Shown here: positions 1-4,575 of the stretch, one piece after another
Position numbering within the stretch: the first letter of the stretch is position 1
How the letters are laid out: each line of letters begins with the position of its first letter
Virus record (IMG/VR): IMGVR_UViG_3300043399_000218
Span: 1-32,865 of that record
Length of the DNA: 32,865 nt
Source of the DNA: a virus
Reading direction: 5' to 3' (one strand)
Translations under genes and position numbers: made by a program
The notes under the pieces: generated by a model
The model's database searches: none
Seen by the model: the letters and a program-made list of their open reading frames with translations, nothing else
What the model was told of the DNA's origin: nothing

Positions 1-51
1 TATCACTGGTTTTAGTTAAGATAGTGTGCCAGGTTCGACTCCTGGGTCTGC
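1..51 (+). tRNA. 3' part of a tRNA cut by the window edge
   Basis: A T-arm is clear (stem CCAGG, loop TTCGACT, stem CCTGG) followed by a seven-base acceptor strand GTCTGCT and A73. No CCA is encoded (AAAA follows). The 5' half must lie upstream of the window. The upstream anticodon arm is not convincing, so no amino acid is assigned; it may also be a degenerate tRNA. Confidence 0.5.
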
Positions 52-54
52 TAA

Positions 55-88
55 AAGACGCTGATGTGATAAGTCAGCAGCGTGTCTT
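55..88 (+). other. Hairpin after the first tRNA
   Basis: GCTGA (60-64) pairs with TCAGC (74-78) and AAGAC (55-59) with GTCTT (84-88), leaving a five-base bulge. It ends in a short T-rich run. It may be a weak terminator or a processing hairpin between tRNA units. Confidence 0.35.
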
Positions 89-118
89 ATTGTTCCGAAC
101 GGTAGCGCAAAGTAGGAG

Positions 119-217
119 ACCATATTGAAGTGCATTACATCAGGCTGGTCCTGCTAGACATATAGGTAACGCTTGCAACACAGCGTAGATTCCGATGGTA
201 GTGTGTTTCAATATGGT
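119..217 (+). ncRNA. Long-helix spacer RNA, copy A
   Basis: ACCATATTGAA at 119 and TTCAATATGGT at 207 are the outer ends of a helix of about 20 bp (119-138 with 198-217), several of whose inner pairs are G-U. The interior has small hairpins (CAGG/CCTG; ACGCT/AGCGT). The 3' strand runs into the first bases of the following tRNA. Same family as the copies at 463, 645, 851, 1137, 1443, 2815 and 7235. Function unknown; an RNase III-type processing site between tRNAs is one possibility. Confidence 0.6.
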
Positions 218-292
218 GACATAGTATAATTGGCGTGTACGCTTCCCTCATAAGGAAGAATGGTGTTGGTTCGATTCCAACTGTCACTACCA
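215..292 (+). tRNA. tRNA with CAT anticodon (Met or Ile2)
   Basis: Acceptor GGTGACA pairs with TGTCACT (G1-U72 wobble). The anticodon stem CTTCC/GGAAG closes the loop CTCATAA, so the anticodon is CAT. T-arm GTTGG/CCAAC with loop TTCGATT; ACCA encoded. No C1-A72 mismatch, so it is not an initiator. Because tilS is present at 4576, this or the CAT tRNA at 5166 could be tRNA-Ile2, whose C34 becomes lysidine. Confidence 0.9.
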
Positions 293-299
293 AATTTAT

Positions 300-375
300 T
301 CCGCAGAAGCAAACACGGTGTGGGCAGAGGACTGTTAATCCTTGAAGCTTGGTTCGATTCCAAGGTGCGGAGCCA
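300..375 (+). tRNA. tRNA-Asn (GTT)
   Basis: Acceptor TCCGCAG with GTGCGGA (last pair G-G), anticodon stem GAGGA/TCCTT around CTGTTAA, T-loop TTCGATT, GCCA end. Pairing in the D-arm is weak. A second, better formed tRNA-Asn lies at 6231. Confidence 0.8.
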
Positions 376-381
376 AACATA

Positions 382-465
382 GCGAGTGTGGTGGAATGGT
401 ATACACAGCAGACTTAAAATCTGCCGCCGAAAGGATTGAGGGTTCGACTCCCTCCACTCGCACCA
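382..465 (+). tRNA. tRNA-Leu (TAA)
   Basis: Class II tRNA with a long variable arm. Acceptor GCGAGTG/CACTCGC, anticodon stem GCAGA/TCTGC around CTTAAAA, ACCA encoded. The CCA forms the start of the helix of spacer copy B. Confidence 0.93.
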
Positions 466-552
466 TATTATAATACATTGCTTTACCTGGAGTGCGGTCA
501 CAGGACATCGAGTAACTTGGTGTGTTAGCCGTAGTAGTGTGTTACAATATGG
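463..552 (+). ncRNA. Long-helix spacer RNA, copy B
   Basis: CCATATTATAATAC (463-476) pairs with GTGTTACAATATGG (539-552) with one mismatch and one wobble. Its first three bases are the CCA of tRNA-Leu. The interior is about 60 nt with no open frame. This is the most degenerate copy of the family. Confidence 0.5.
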
Positions 553-644
553 AACAGGCGACTGATCACCGCAAACCCCAAATTCACTAACACATGTGTT
601 AGTAGTGGGAAGGGGCAATGTTTGCAGAGACCTCGGCAGACACT
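553..644 (+). ncRNA. Structured spacer RNA
   Basis: GCAAAC (571-576) pairs with GTTTGC (620-625), enclosing CCCC/GGGG and the 14-base perfect palindrome at 588-601. No gene is visible. It may be part of one longer RNA covering 463-1065 or a separate small RNA. Confidence 0.4.
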
Positions 645-727
645 ATATTGAAGTTTACTGGTTCAGCCAATCCCGGGAATAAAGACGTAGAGCGGTATGG
701 TACTCCGCATACAGTGAACTTCAATAT
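645..727 (+). ncRNA. Long-helix spacer RNA, copy C
   Basis: ATATTGAAGTTTACTG (645-660) pairs with CAGTGAACTTCAATAT (712-727): 16 bp with one wobble. The 51-nt interior holds a GCGG/CCGC hairpin. It is not preceded by a CCA, unlike most copies. Confidence 0.6.
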
Positions 728-730
728 GGT

Positions 731-850
731 AAATGCGCAGGCTGATGTGTAGTAGCTGGTTATACAGATCATATGCCCAGACCATCGTTAAGGGTAGCGT
801 CAGGAAACTGGACGTAGCAATGTGATCAAGCCGGAGATCAGCACCGGCTG
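731..850 (+). ncRNA. Structured spacer RNA with GNRA hairpin
   Basis: CAG-GAAA-CTG at 801-810 is a GNRA tetraloop hairpin extended by CGT/ACG with a bulged G. AGCCGG (829-834) pairs with CCGGCT (844-849) and is followed directly by GCCA, the start of copy D. The hairpin plus GCCA end resembles a minihelix mimic of a tRNA end. No ORF is credible here. Confidence 0.4.
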
Positions 851-942
851 CCATATTGAAGCAATTTCAACGTTTGTATCAGGGATGGTTTAACTTTGGG
901 GACGATATTCCCCGAGGGAACTGAGAGATTACTTCAATATGG
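851..942 (+). ncRNA. Long-helix spacer RNA, copy D
   Basis: CCATATTGAAGCAATTTC (851-868) pairs with 925-942 in an 18-bp helix with one A-C mismatch and one wobble. The interior contains GGGG/CCCC and TCAG/CTGA helices. Confidence 0.6.
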
Positions 943-1065
943 TAAGGTTCGAAACTTACGATAACGGAAGAGTAGTAATTCTAGATAAAACTACTCAAGG
1001 CACAAATTGGCGAAGATAGAGCGGATCTTCCCTTGCTGAACCTGACACTGGGAAAGACTAGGAAT
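942..1065 (+). ncRNA. Structured spacer RNA before tRNA-Val
   Basis: GTAAG (942-946) and CTTAC (955-959) close GTTCGAAA, resembling a T-arm. GAGTAGT (970-976) pairs perfectly with ACTACTC (990-996), and GAAGAT (1012-1017) with ATCTTC (1025-1030). It could be a small RNA or the relic of a tRNA. Confidence 0.4.
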
Positions 1066-1140
1066 GCATTCTTAGCTCAGCGGTAGAGCAACGCCCTTAC
1101 AAGGCGTGGGTCGTAGGTTCAATCCCTACAGGATGCACCA
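1066..1140 (+). tRNA. tRNA-Val (TAC)
   Basis: Acceptor GCATTCT/AGGATGC, D-arm GCTC/GAGC, anticodon stem ACGCC/GGCGT around CTTACAA, T-arm GTAGG/CCTAC, ACCA encoded. A near copy with a changed D-arm lies at 7395. Confidence 0.93.
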
Positions 1141-1226
1141 TATTGAAACGCACTAGGAAAAGGGTATCGACGGCTACTTCTAGTTAAAGCGTTAATCACT
1201 AGACGAATAGTGCGTTTCAATATGGT
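1137..1226 (+). ncRNA. Long-helix spacer RNA, copy E
   Basis: ACCATATTGAAACGCACTA (1137-1155) pairs perfectly over 19 bp with 1208-1226. The first four bases are the ACCA of tRNA-Val, so folding would sequester its 3' end. The interior carries a CTAGT/ACTAG hairpin. Confidence 0.65.
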
Positions 1227-1230
1227 AAAT

Positions 1231-1304
1231 GCGGGATTAGTATAATGGTATTATGACAGCCTTCCAAGCTGATGACGAGGGTTCGATTCCCTTATCCCGC
1301 TCCA
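1231..1304 (+). tRNA. tRNA-Gly (TCC)
   Basis: Acceptor GCGGGAT/ATCCCGC, anticodon stem ACAGC/GCTGA around CTTCCAA, T-loop TTCGATT, TCCA end. A second Gly(TCC) gene lies at 7315. Confidence 0.92.
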
Positions 1305-1311
1305 AGAATTT

Positions 1312-1369
1312 AGGATGCTTGCAGCAAATTTATATTTTATTATTGGAAATAAAAAACAGCATCCTGTTA
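1312..1369 (+). ncRNA. Pseudoknot-like RNA motif, copy 1
   Basis: GGATGC (1313-1318) pairs with GCATCC (1359-1364). Conserved GCAGCAAA follows the first strand and TGTTA (1365-1369) the second; GCA/TGT can pair across, forming an H-type pseudoknot. The insert is a small AU hairpin (TTTATT/AATAAA). It ends one base before tRNA-Arg. See copies at 1655, 4429, 6911, 8860, 9050 and 9296. Confidence 0.55.
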
Positions 1370-1370
1370 T

Positions 1371-1445
1371 ATCGCGTTCGTATAATGAATAATACGCTGG
1401 TCTACGAAACCAGAAATATAGGTTTGATTCCTGTACGCGGTACCA
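1371..1445 (+). tRNA. tRNA-Arg (ACG)
   Basis: Acceptor ATCGCGT/ACGCGGT with a U-G pair, anticodon stem CTGGT/ACCAG around CTACGAA, T-loop TTTGATT, ACCA encoded. A34 would need host TadA to become inosine. Confidence 0.88.
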
Positions 1446-1576
1446 TTTTAAAAACATACTGACCTATGCCCACTTTATCCCATCCAGTTATTGGACCAAA
1501 TCGTGGTTAAAGGTGCTCAGGGGCTAATATAATTAGGACTGAGTGAAAATTTGTCGGCAGTGTGTTTTTAAAATGG
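1443..1576 (+). ncRNA. Long-helix spacer RNA, copy F
   Basis: CCATTTTAAAAACATACTG (1443-1461) pairs with 1558-1576 over 19 bp with one wobble. The outer sequence differs from the ATATTGAA copies, but the architecture is the same. It begins in the CCA of tRNA-Arg and ends in the first two bases of tRNA-Ala. The interior has TCCA/TGGA and CTAAT/ATTAG hairpins. Confidence 0.65.
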
Positions 1577-1649
1577 GCTGATAGTGATAATGGGAGCACA
1601 GTGGCTTTGCAAGCCTCGGGTCGGGGTTCGATCCCCCGTCGGTCCACCA
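1575..1649 (+). tRNA. tRNA-Ala (TGC)
   Basis: Acceptor GGGCTGA/TCGGTCC includes the G3-U70 pair that marks tRNA-Ala. Anticodon stem GTGGC/GCCTC around TTTGCAA; ACCA encoded. A second Ala(TGC) gene is at 3725. Confidence 0.93.
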
Positions 1650-1654
1650 GTTTT

Positions 1655-1720
1655 AGGATGCTAACAGCAAATTTTTATACACTAGACTATTAATCTAACC
1701 AGTAAAAATGCATCCTGTGA
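1655..1720 (+). ncRNA. Pseudoknot-like RNA motif, copy 2
   Basis: GGATGC (1656-1661) and GCATCC (1710-1715) form P1. TAACA (1662-1666) can pair with TGTGA (1716-1720) in part. GCAAA follows TAACA. The insert is closed by ATTTTTA/TAAAAAT and contains TAGA/TCTA. tRNA-Lys starts six bases downstream. Confidence 0.6.
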
Positions 1721-1726
1721 TATGTT

Positions 1727-1803
1727 GGGGGTATAACTCAGTTGGCTAGAGTATCGGACTTTTAATCCGAGAGTCGTGAGTTCGAGTCTCACTACCCCTA
1801 CCA
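1727..1803 (+). tRNA. tRNA-Lys (TTT)
   Basis: Acceptor GGGGGTA/TACCCCT, anticodon stem TCGGA/TCCGA around CTTTTAA, T-loop TTCGAGT, ACCA encoded. Confidence 0.94.
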
Positions 1804-1822
1804 TTTATTAACCTAATATAGA

Positions 1823-1914
1823 CTTATTAGGTGTGACCTTAGTGTAAAGGTTTAGCACCTCACTCTGTGAAAGTGATAGAACGGGGTCAGTACCCGTAGG
1901 TCACCCCTAATAAG
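1823..1914 (+). tRNA. tRNA-His (GTG) inside an extended helix
   Basis: The tRNA body is 1833-1905: acceptor GTGACCT/AGGTCAC, anticodon stem TCACT/AGTGA around CTGTGAA, C73. Oddities: the base before position 1 is T rather than the G-1 expected of tRNA-His; the T-loop is GTCAGTA; no CCA is encoded. CTTATTAGG (1823-1831) pairs with CCTAATAAG (1906-1914), so the acceptor continues as a 9-bp helix after one U-C mismatch. It could be a functional tRNA released by processing or a tRNA-like RNA. Confidence 0.7.
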
Positions 1915-1922
1915 TTTAAAAC

Positions 1923-1998
1923 GCCGCGGTAGCTCATCAGGTAGAGCAGCAGACTGAAAATCTGTGTGTGGCTGGTTCGAGTCCAGCTCGTGGCACCA
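1923..1998 (+). tRNA. tRNA-Phe (GAA)
   Basis: Acceptor GCCGCGG/TCGTGGC, D-arm GCTC/GAGC, anticodon stem GCAGA/TCTGT around CTGAAAA, T-loop TTCGAGT, ACCA encoded. Confidence 0.93.
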
Positions 1999-2007
1999 AC
2001 TAATTTG

Positions 2008-2016
2008 TGTTATAAT
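2008..2016 (+). promoter_or_regulatory. Extended -10 promoter
   Basis: TGTTATAAT is an extended -10 element without a clear -35. It lies 25 bases before the next start codon, with an AAAGGA ribosome site between. The same TGnTATAAT box recurs at 4561, 10856, 13972, 14787, 16875, 18918 and 24455. Confidence 0.65.
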
Positions 2017-2040
2017 ACGCACACAAACAAAGGAACTTGA

Positions 2041-2259
2041 ATGAAAAAAGCAATTTTCGCAGCATTAGCTGCACTAGCTACATCTGCTGCATTTGCAGCA
2101 ACGTTTTACATAAACGGACTGTGGTATGGCACTGTTTGTCGTAGTGGTTATTACTATACTGTTTATCCGTCGCACATGGCACAGCCTGTTGGAACCACAT
2201 GTCCAGTTCGAGATGTTTACGGTAATATTATTGGTTACGGTGTAGTGACTAGCGAATAA
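2041..2259 (+). CDS. Small secreted protein with signal peptide
   Basis: 72 residues. The start MKKAIFAALAALATSAAFA is a typical Sec signal peptide (Lys-Lys, hydrophobic core, AxA-type cleavage near residue 19). The mature part is about 53 residues, rich in Tyr and Gly, with two Cys that could form a disulfide in the periplasm. AAAGGA precedes the ATG. It sits alone in the tRNA array with its own promoter. Family not recognised; a periplasmic or host-envelope function is an inference from the signal peptide only. Confidence 0.8.
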   Translation: MKKAIFAALAALATSAAFAATFYINGLWYGTVCRSGYYYTVYPSHMAQPVGTTCPVRDVYGNIIGYGVVTSE

Positions 2260-2268
2260 TTTTAATAT

Positions 2269-2345
2269 GCGATTGTAGCCCAATTGGTAGAGGCAATAGC
2301 TTGAGGGGTTATGCAGTAAGGGTTCGAATCCCTTCAATCGTACCA
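2269..2345 (+). tRNA. tRNA with GAG anticodon on a short-arm body
   Basis: Acceptor GCGATTG/CAATCGT, D-arm GCC/GGC, anticodon stem ATAGC/GTTAT around TTGAGGG, T-arm AAGGG/CCCTT, ACCA encoded. GAG reads Leu CUY codons, but bacterial tRNA-Leu has a long variable arm and this one has only about five bases. The amino acid identity is therefore uncertain. Confidence 0.75.
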
Positions 2346-2352
2346 AGATATC

Positions 2353-2471
2353 GACGCTGTAGTGTAATGGGAGCACGTTATAAACGGTGATCCTGCCAAG
2401 GATACAGACAGCAACTTTCTTTTTCCTCTGTTCAAGGAAAGGTCCGAGTTCGAATCTCGGCAGCGTCGCCA
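2353..2471 (+). tRNA. Oversized tRNA-like gene (119 nt), Gly(GCC)-like
   Basis: Acceptor GACGCTG/CAGCGTC with GCCA, a D-arm GTG/CAC and a T-arm CCGAG/CTCGG with TTCGAAT are all intact. Between D-arm and T-arm lie about 75 nt instead of about 25. A hairpin ATCC/GGAT presents TGCCAA (GCC, Gly); a second, TTTCCT/AGGAAA, presents CTGTTCA. It may hold an insertion, an abnormal variable arm or an intron. The stretch with CAGCAA followed by TCCTCTGTT faintly resembles the pseudoknot motif. Confidence 0.55.
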
Positions 2472-2479
2472 AAATAAAA

Positions 2480-2640
2480 GGATAGACGGCAAAATTGAGT
2501 CCCTGATAGCGTAGTACGCTATGGAGCGTATGAAGTCAGCAGTCCGCTGTCAAGGTAGTTAAACTCTTTTGTTCGAGACACCCTTGCGAGGCCTACTAAC
2601 ACTAGGATAGCAAGCTTCCTAACTATTTTCAAAATCAACT
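2480..2640 (+). ncRNA. Structured intergenic RNA
   Basis: GACGGC (2485-2490) pairs with GCTGTC (2546-2551), and a perfect hairpin ATAGCG-TAGTA-CGCTAT lies inside (2506-2522). The 5' end GGATAGACGGCAAAA is reminiscent of the pseudoknot motif, but no matching CTATCC-TGTTA is found. No ORF is credible. Confidence 0.4.
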
Positions 2641-2650
2641 CAGAAATGTG

Positions 2651-2679
2651 TTGACAAAGTGTAGAAAAAGATATATAAT
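2651..2679 (+). promoter_or_regulatory. Sigma70-type promoter for tRNA-Glu
   Basis: TTGACA (2651-2656), 17-base spacer, TATAAT (2674-2679). Transcription would start near 2686, just before a hairpin. Confidence 0.8.
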
Positions 2680-2690
2680 ACTACACATAC

Positions 2691-2707
2691 GCTAACAAAA
2701 AGTTAGC
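2691..2707 (+). other. 5' hairpin of the tRNA-Glu transcript
   Basis: GCTAAC (2691-2696), loop AAAAA, GTTAGC (2702-2707). It lies about 5 nt from the predicted 5' end, where such hairpins can protect a transcript. Confidence 0.45.
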
Positions 2708-2740
2708 ACTGTTCATTTAAAATTTAAAGAATAGCATTTA

Positions 2741-2817
2741 GTCCCTATAGATTACGTTGGTTAGATCATCACCCTTTCAAGGTGAAGAACCGGGATCGTC
2801 GCCCGGTAGGGACGCCA
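2741..2817 (+). tRNA. tRNA-Glu (TTC)
   Basis: Acceptor GTCCCTA/TAGGGAC, anticodon stem TCACC/GGTGA around CTTTCAA, T-stem CCGGG/CCCGG with an unusual loop ATCGTCG, GCCA encoded. Confidence 0.85.
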
Positions 2818-2927
2818 TATTAAAATGTACTTCGGCCTATATAACCGCAACCCGGCGGGGACTTAGTGAAGTATATAATACACGGTACTTAGAGCGTAAG
2901 GCACTCTAGGGGAGTACATTTTAATAT
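2815..2927 (+). ncRNA. Long-helix spacer RNA, copy G
   Basis: ATATTAAAATGTACTTC (2817-2833) pairs with 2911-2927 (16 of 17 positions). It begins in the CCA of tRNA-Glu and ends nine bases before the tRNA-Cys 5' half. Confidence 0.6.
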
Positions 2928-2935
2928 AGTTTTGC

Positions 2936-2971
2936 GGAGTATTGGCCGACCGGTTAAGGCAACGGATTGCA
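2936..2971 (+). tRNA. 5' half of a split tRNA-Cys (GCA)
   Basis: GGAGTAT (acceptor), D-arm GCC/GGC with CGGTTAA loop, ACGGA (anticodon stem) and TTGCA, ending exactly after the GCA anticodon at 2971. The matching acceptor strand ATACTCC-GCCA is at 3707-3717, more than 700 bases downstream. The expected TCCGT 3' anticodon strand is not found next to it. A nuclease gene and tRNA-Ser separate the halves. Confidence 0.65.
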
Positions 2972-2992
2972 GCATATTTGCTAAATAGATGT

Positions 2993-3577
2993 ATGAAAAC
3001 ATCTAAAAAATATGATTGGGTAGAAATACAAAAAGCATACGATTCCGGTCTTTCTCAAAGAGGATTAAATGAAAAGTATGGAGTTTCTACTAGAACTATG
3101 TATACTGCTGTAAAAAACGGAAACTTAGTTTGTAGATCAAGAAGCGATGCTGCCAAGGTACATAACTTAACTAAAGAGCCGGTTAAACATACTGAAGAGT
3201 TTAAAGCAAAACAGCGTAAACGCATTATTGCTCGTTACGAAACTGGATGGATGCCTAAAGCAGGACGTTGTAAAAAATACAAATATGTTTCGCCTATTGC
3301 AGGCGAAGTTTATTTAGATGGCACATGGGAGTTAGCTGTAGCTAAGTGGTTAGATTATAAAAAATATATCTGGACCAGAAATACTAAAAGATTTCAGTAT
3401 ATAAATTTAAAAGGAACAATAAGTCATTATGTTCCGGATTTTTGGGTAGAAGAATTAAATAGTTATTTAGAAATTAAAGGTTACGAAACTGAGTTAGATC
3501 GTTGTAAATGGTCTCAATTTAACGAACCTTTAATTGTTTGGAAGAAAAAAGAGTTAGTAGAACTAAAATTAATATAG
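2993..3577 (+). CDS. Putative PD-(D/E)xK homing endonuclease
   Basis: 194 residues from the ATG at 2993; a TTG at 2942 would give a longer product reading through the tRNA half, which is unlikely. Residues 1-40 look like a helix-turn-helix (GLSQRGLNEKYGVSTRTM). Residues about 140-165 hold YVPDFWV ... YLEIKGY, the P-D ... E-x-K pattern of the PD-(D/E)xK fold seen in phage homing nucleases. The middle is rich in Lys and Arg. It is inserted inside tRNA-Cys, a usual type of target, and its stop codon overlaps tRNA-Ser. It is more AT-rich than its neighbours, consistent with transfer. No intron core was recognised around it. Confidence 0.7.
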   Translation: MKTSKKYDWVEIQKAYDSGLSQRGLNEKYGVSTRTMYTAVKNGNLVCRSRSDAAKVHNLTKEPVKHTEEFKAKQRKRIIARYETGWMPKAGRCKKYKYVSPIAGEVYLDGTWELAVAKWLDYKKYIWTRNTKRFQYINLKGTISHYVPDFWVEELNSYLEIKGYETELDRCKWSQFNEPLIVWKKKELVELKLI

Positions 3578-3668
3578 TGACGTGGATGAGCTGGTTTAAA
3601 TCAGCACCCTGCTAAGGTGCCGCCCCCAGTAATGGGGGCCGTGGGTTCGAATCCCACCGTCACTGCCA
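3576..3668 (+). tRNA. tRNA-Ser (GCT)
   Basis: Acceptor AGTGACG/CGTCACT, anticodon stem GCACC/GGTGC around CTGCTAA, long variable arm (CCCCC/GGGGG), T-arm TGGG/CCCA with TTCGAAT, GCCA encoded. Its first two bases are the last two of the preceding stop codon. Confidence 0.93.
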
Positions 3669-3679
3669 GATAATTTCAG

Positions 3680-3717
3680 AAATGGGTGAGTAGGTTCGAT
3701 TCCTACATACTCCGCCA
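3680..3717 (+). tRNA. 3' half of the split tRNA-Cys
   Basis: T-arm GTAGG/CCTAC with TTCGATT, acceptor strand ATACTCC complementary to the GGAGTAT at 2936, then GCCA. The bases upstream (ATTTCAGAAAT) do not pair with the ACGGA of the 5' half, so either the anticodon 3' strand was lost or joining is not simple. Confidence 0.6.
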
Positions 3718-3724
3718 TTTATTT

Positions 3725-3799
3725 GGGCTGTTGGTATAGTTGGGAACACAGTAGCTTTGCAAGCTTCAGTCATCGGTTCGATTCCGATACGGTCCACCA
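3725..3799 (+). tRNA. tRNA-Ala (TGC), second copy
   Basis: Acceptor GGGCTGT/ACGGTCC with G3-U70, anticodon stem GTAGC/GCTTC around TTTGCAA, T-loop TTCGATT, ACCA encoded. Confidence 0.92.
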
Positions 3800-3819
3800 G
3801 AATTCTTGTTAGTTTAATA

Positions 3820-4243
3820 AAAACGCTACGCAGCCAGCGTAGAAATACTGATACAGTACAAGAAACCAAACCCATTCGGGATGGGAACGTCGGGTTAGGA
3901 AGCGACGTAAAACAAAAGAATACGTGAACGCAGAATGGACGGTACGAAAAGCCGTCGCTGGAGACATAACCAGCACGAACCCACCTTAGGGCCCGTTAGG
4001 CGTTAACGGTTATGCTGCGACAGTCGCGAGAGTCCCTTCCGCAGCAAGGCGTCCGAGTTGTAGCCGTAAGCTACTGGCGTAATTACACTGACTGGCCGTA
4101 AAAAACTAGTCCCCGTATAAAGTAAGCGGGCCTAACTTGCTGACACAAGGTGCTTTTACTGGTAGTGTGTCCAAGGTTGCAGAAAGAGCAAGGTGCGCTT
4201 ATCCGTACTAAGTTAGACTCTACCTAGCAACGGCGAACGTTTT
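3820..4243 (+). ncRNA. Large ornate structured RNA (about 424 nt)
   Basis: AAAACG (3820-3825) pairs with CGTTTT (4238-4243), closing the whole region. Inside are many perfect short hairpins: CTACGC/GCGTAG, CCCAT/ATGGG, ACGTCG/CGACGT, GACGG/CCGTC, GCTGG/CCAGC, CCGTT/AACGG, TGCTGCG/CGCAGCA, GTAGC/GCTAC, CCCG/CGGG and CTAACTT/AAGTTAG. No ORF. Size, density and place in a phage tRNA array recall the GOLLD and ROOL classes, but I cannot match it to either by eye. It lies between tRNA-Ala and tRNA-Asp. Confidence 0.65.
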
Positions 4244-4246
4244 AAT

Positions 4247-4322
4247 GCACCGTTAGCTCAATCGGGAGAGCACAGCACTGTCACTGCTGAGGTAAGGGGA
4301 TCGAAACCCCTACGGTGCGCCA
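4247..4322 (+). tRNA. tRNA-Asp (GTC)
   Basis: Acceptor GCACCGT/ACGGTGC, D-arm GCTC/GAGC, anticodon stem CAGCA/TGCTG around CTGTCAC, T-loop ATCGAAA, GCCA encoded. Confidence 0.92.
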
Positions 4323-4330
4323 AGATTCAA

Positions 4331-4422
4331 GGAAGGTCAATCAGATTGGCGACTGAAGCGGTCTTGAAAACCGTCGAGCTAGTGACCCTAGCCTTAGGAG
4401 TTCGACTCTCCTACCTTCCGCC
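4331..4422 (+). tRNA. tRNA-Ser (TGA)
   Basis: Acceptor GGAAGGT/ACCTTCC, anticodon stem GCGGT/ACCGT around CTTGAAA, long variable arm, T-loop TTCGACT. G73 is followed by CCG, so the final A of CCA is not encoded. Confidence 0.9.
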
Positions 4423-4428
4423 GAGCAT

Positions 4429-4554
4429 AGGATGCTAACAGCAAAATTTACTTATATAACCGGTTGGTCGTAGGTTCAAGTCCTACCTTCTGCGTGATGC
4501 GTGGAAGTAGCTCAGTTGGGAGAGCAGCTGGCACTCGAGTAATGCATCCTGTTA
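4429..4554 (+). ncRNA. Pseudoknot-like RNA motif, copy 3, carrying a permuted tRNA
   Basis: AGGATGC (4429-4435) pairs with GCATCCT (4544-4550). TAACA (4436-4440) is fully complementary to TGTTA (4550-4554), which makes this the clearest pseudoknot of the family. GCAAA follows. The variable domain is a tRNA in circularly permuted order joined through its anticodon stem (next entry). The 3' edge runs into the tilS promoter. Confidence 0.65.
4460..4531 (+). tRNA. Circularly permuted tRNA-like domain
   Basis: The 3' half comes first: CCGGT (anticodon stem 3' strand), TGGTC, T-arm GTAGG-TTCAAGT-CCTAC, acceptor strand CTTCTGC (4487-4493). After a seven-base linker GTGATGC the 5' half follows: acceptor GTGGAAG (4501-4507), TA, D-arm GCTC/GAGC, A, GCTGG (4527-4531). 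Acceptor strands pair over 7 bp and the anticodon stem over 5 bp with G-U pairs. The anticodon loop is interrupted by the flanking motif, so no anticodon can be read. No CCA is encoded. It may be a processed tRNA or a tRNA mimic such as that in bacterial Y RNA. Confidence 0.75.
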
Positions 4555-4560
4555 AATTTG

Positions 4561-4569
4561 TGTTATAAT
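4561..4569 (+). promoter_or_regulatory. Extended -10 promoter of tilS, in a palindrome
   Basis: TGTTATAAT lies inside the palindrome GTGTTATAATAACAC (4560-4574). The predicted transcription start is about 7 bases after the -10, at the A of the tilS ATG, so the mRNA would be leaderless. Confidence 0.65.
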
Positions 4570-4575
4570 AACACT

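Noticed and set aside
130-206. GGCTGGTCC in spacer copy A as a true Y RNA signature
   Set aside because: It matches a stretch of vertebrate Y RNAs but is too short and not in the right helix; treated as chance.
2942-2992. TTG start for the nuclease gene inside tRNA-Cys
   Set aside because: The extra 17 residues are translated tRNA; the ATG at 2993 is preferred.
3820-4243. Firm call as GOLLD or ROOL
   Set aside because: Setting fits, but class-specific sequence could not be recognised by eye.
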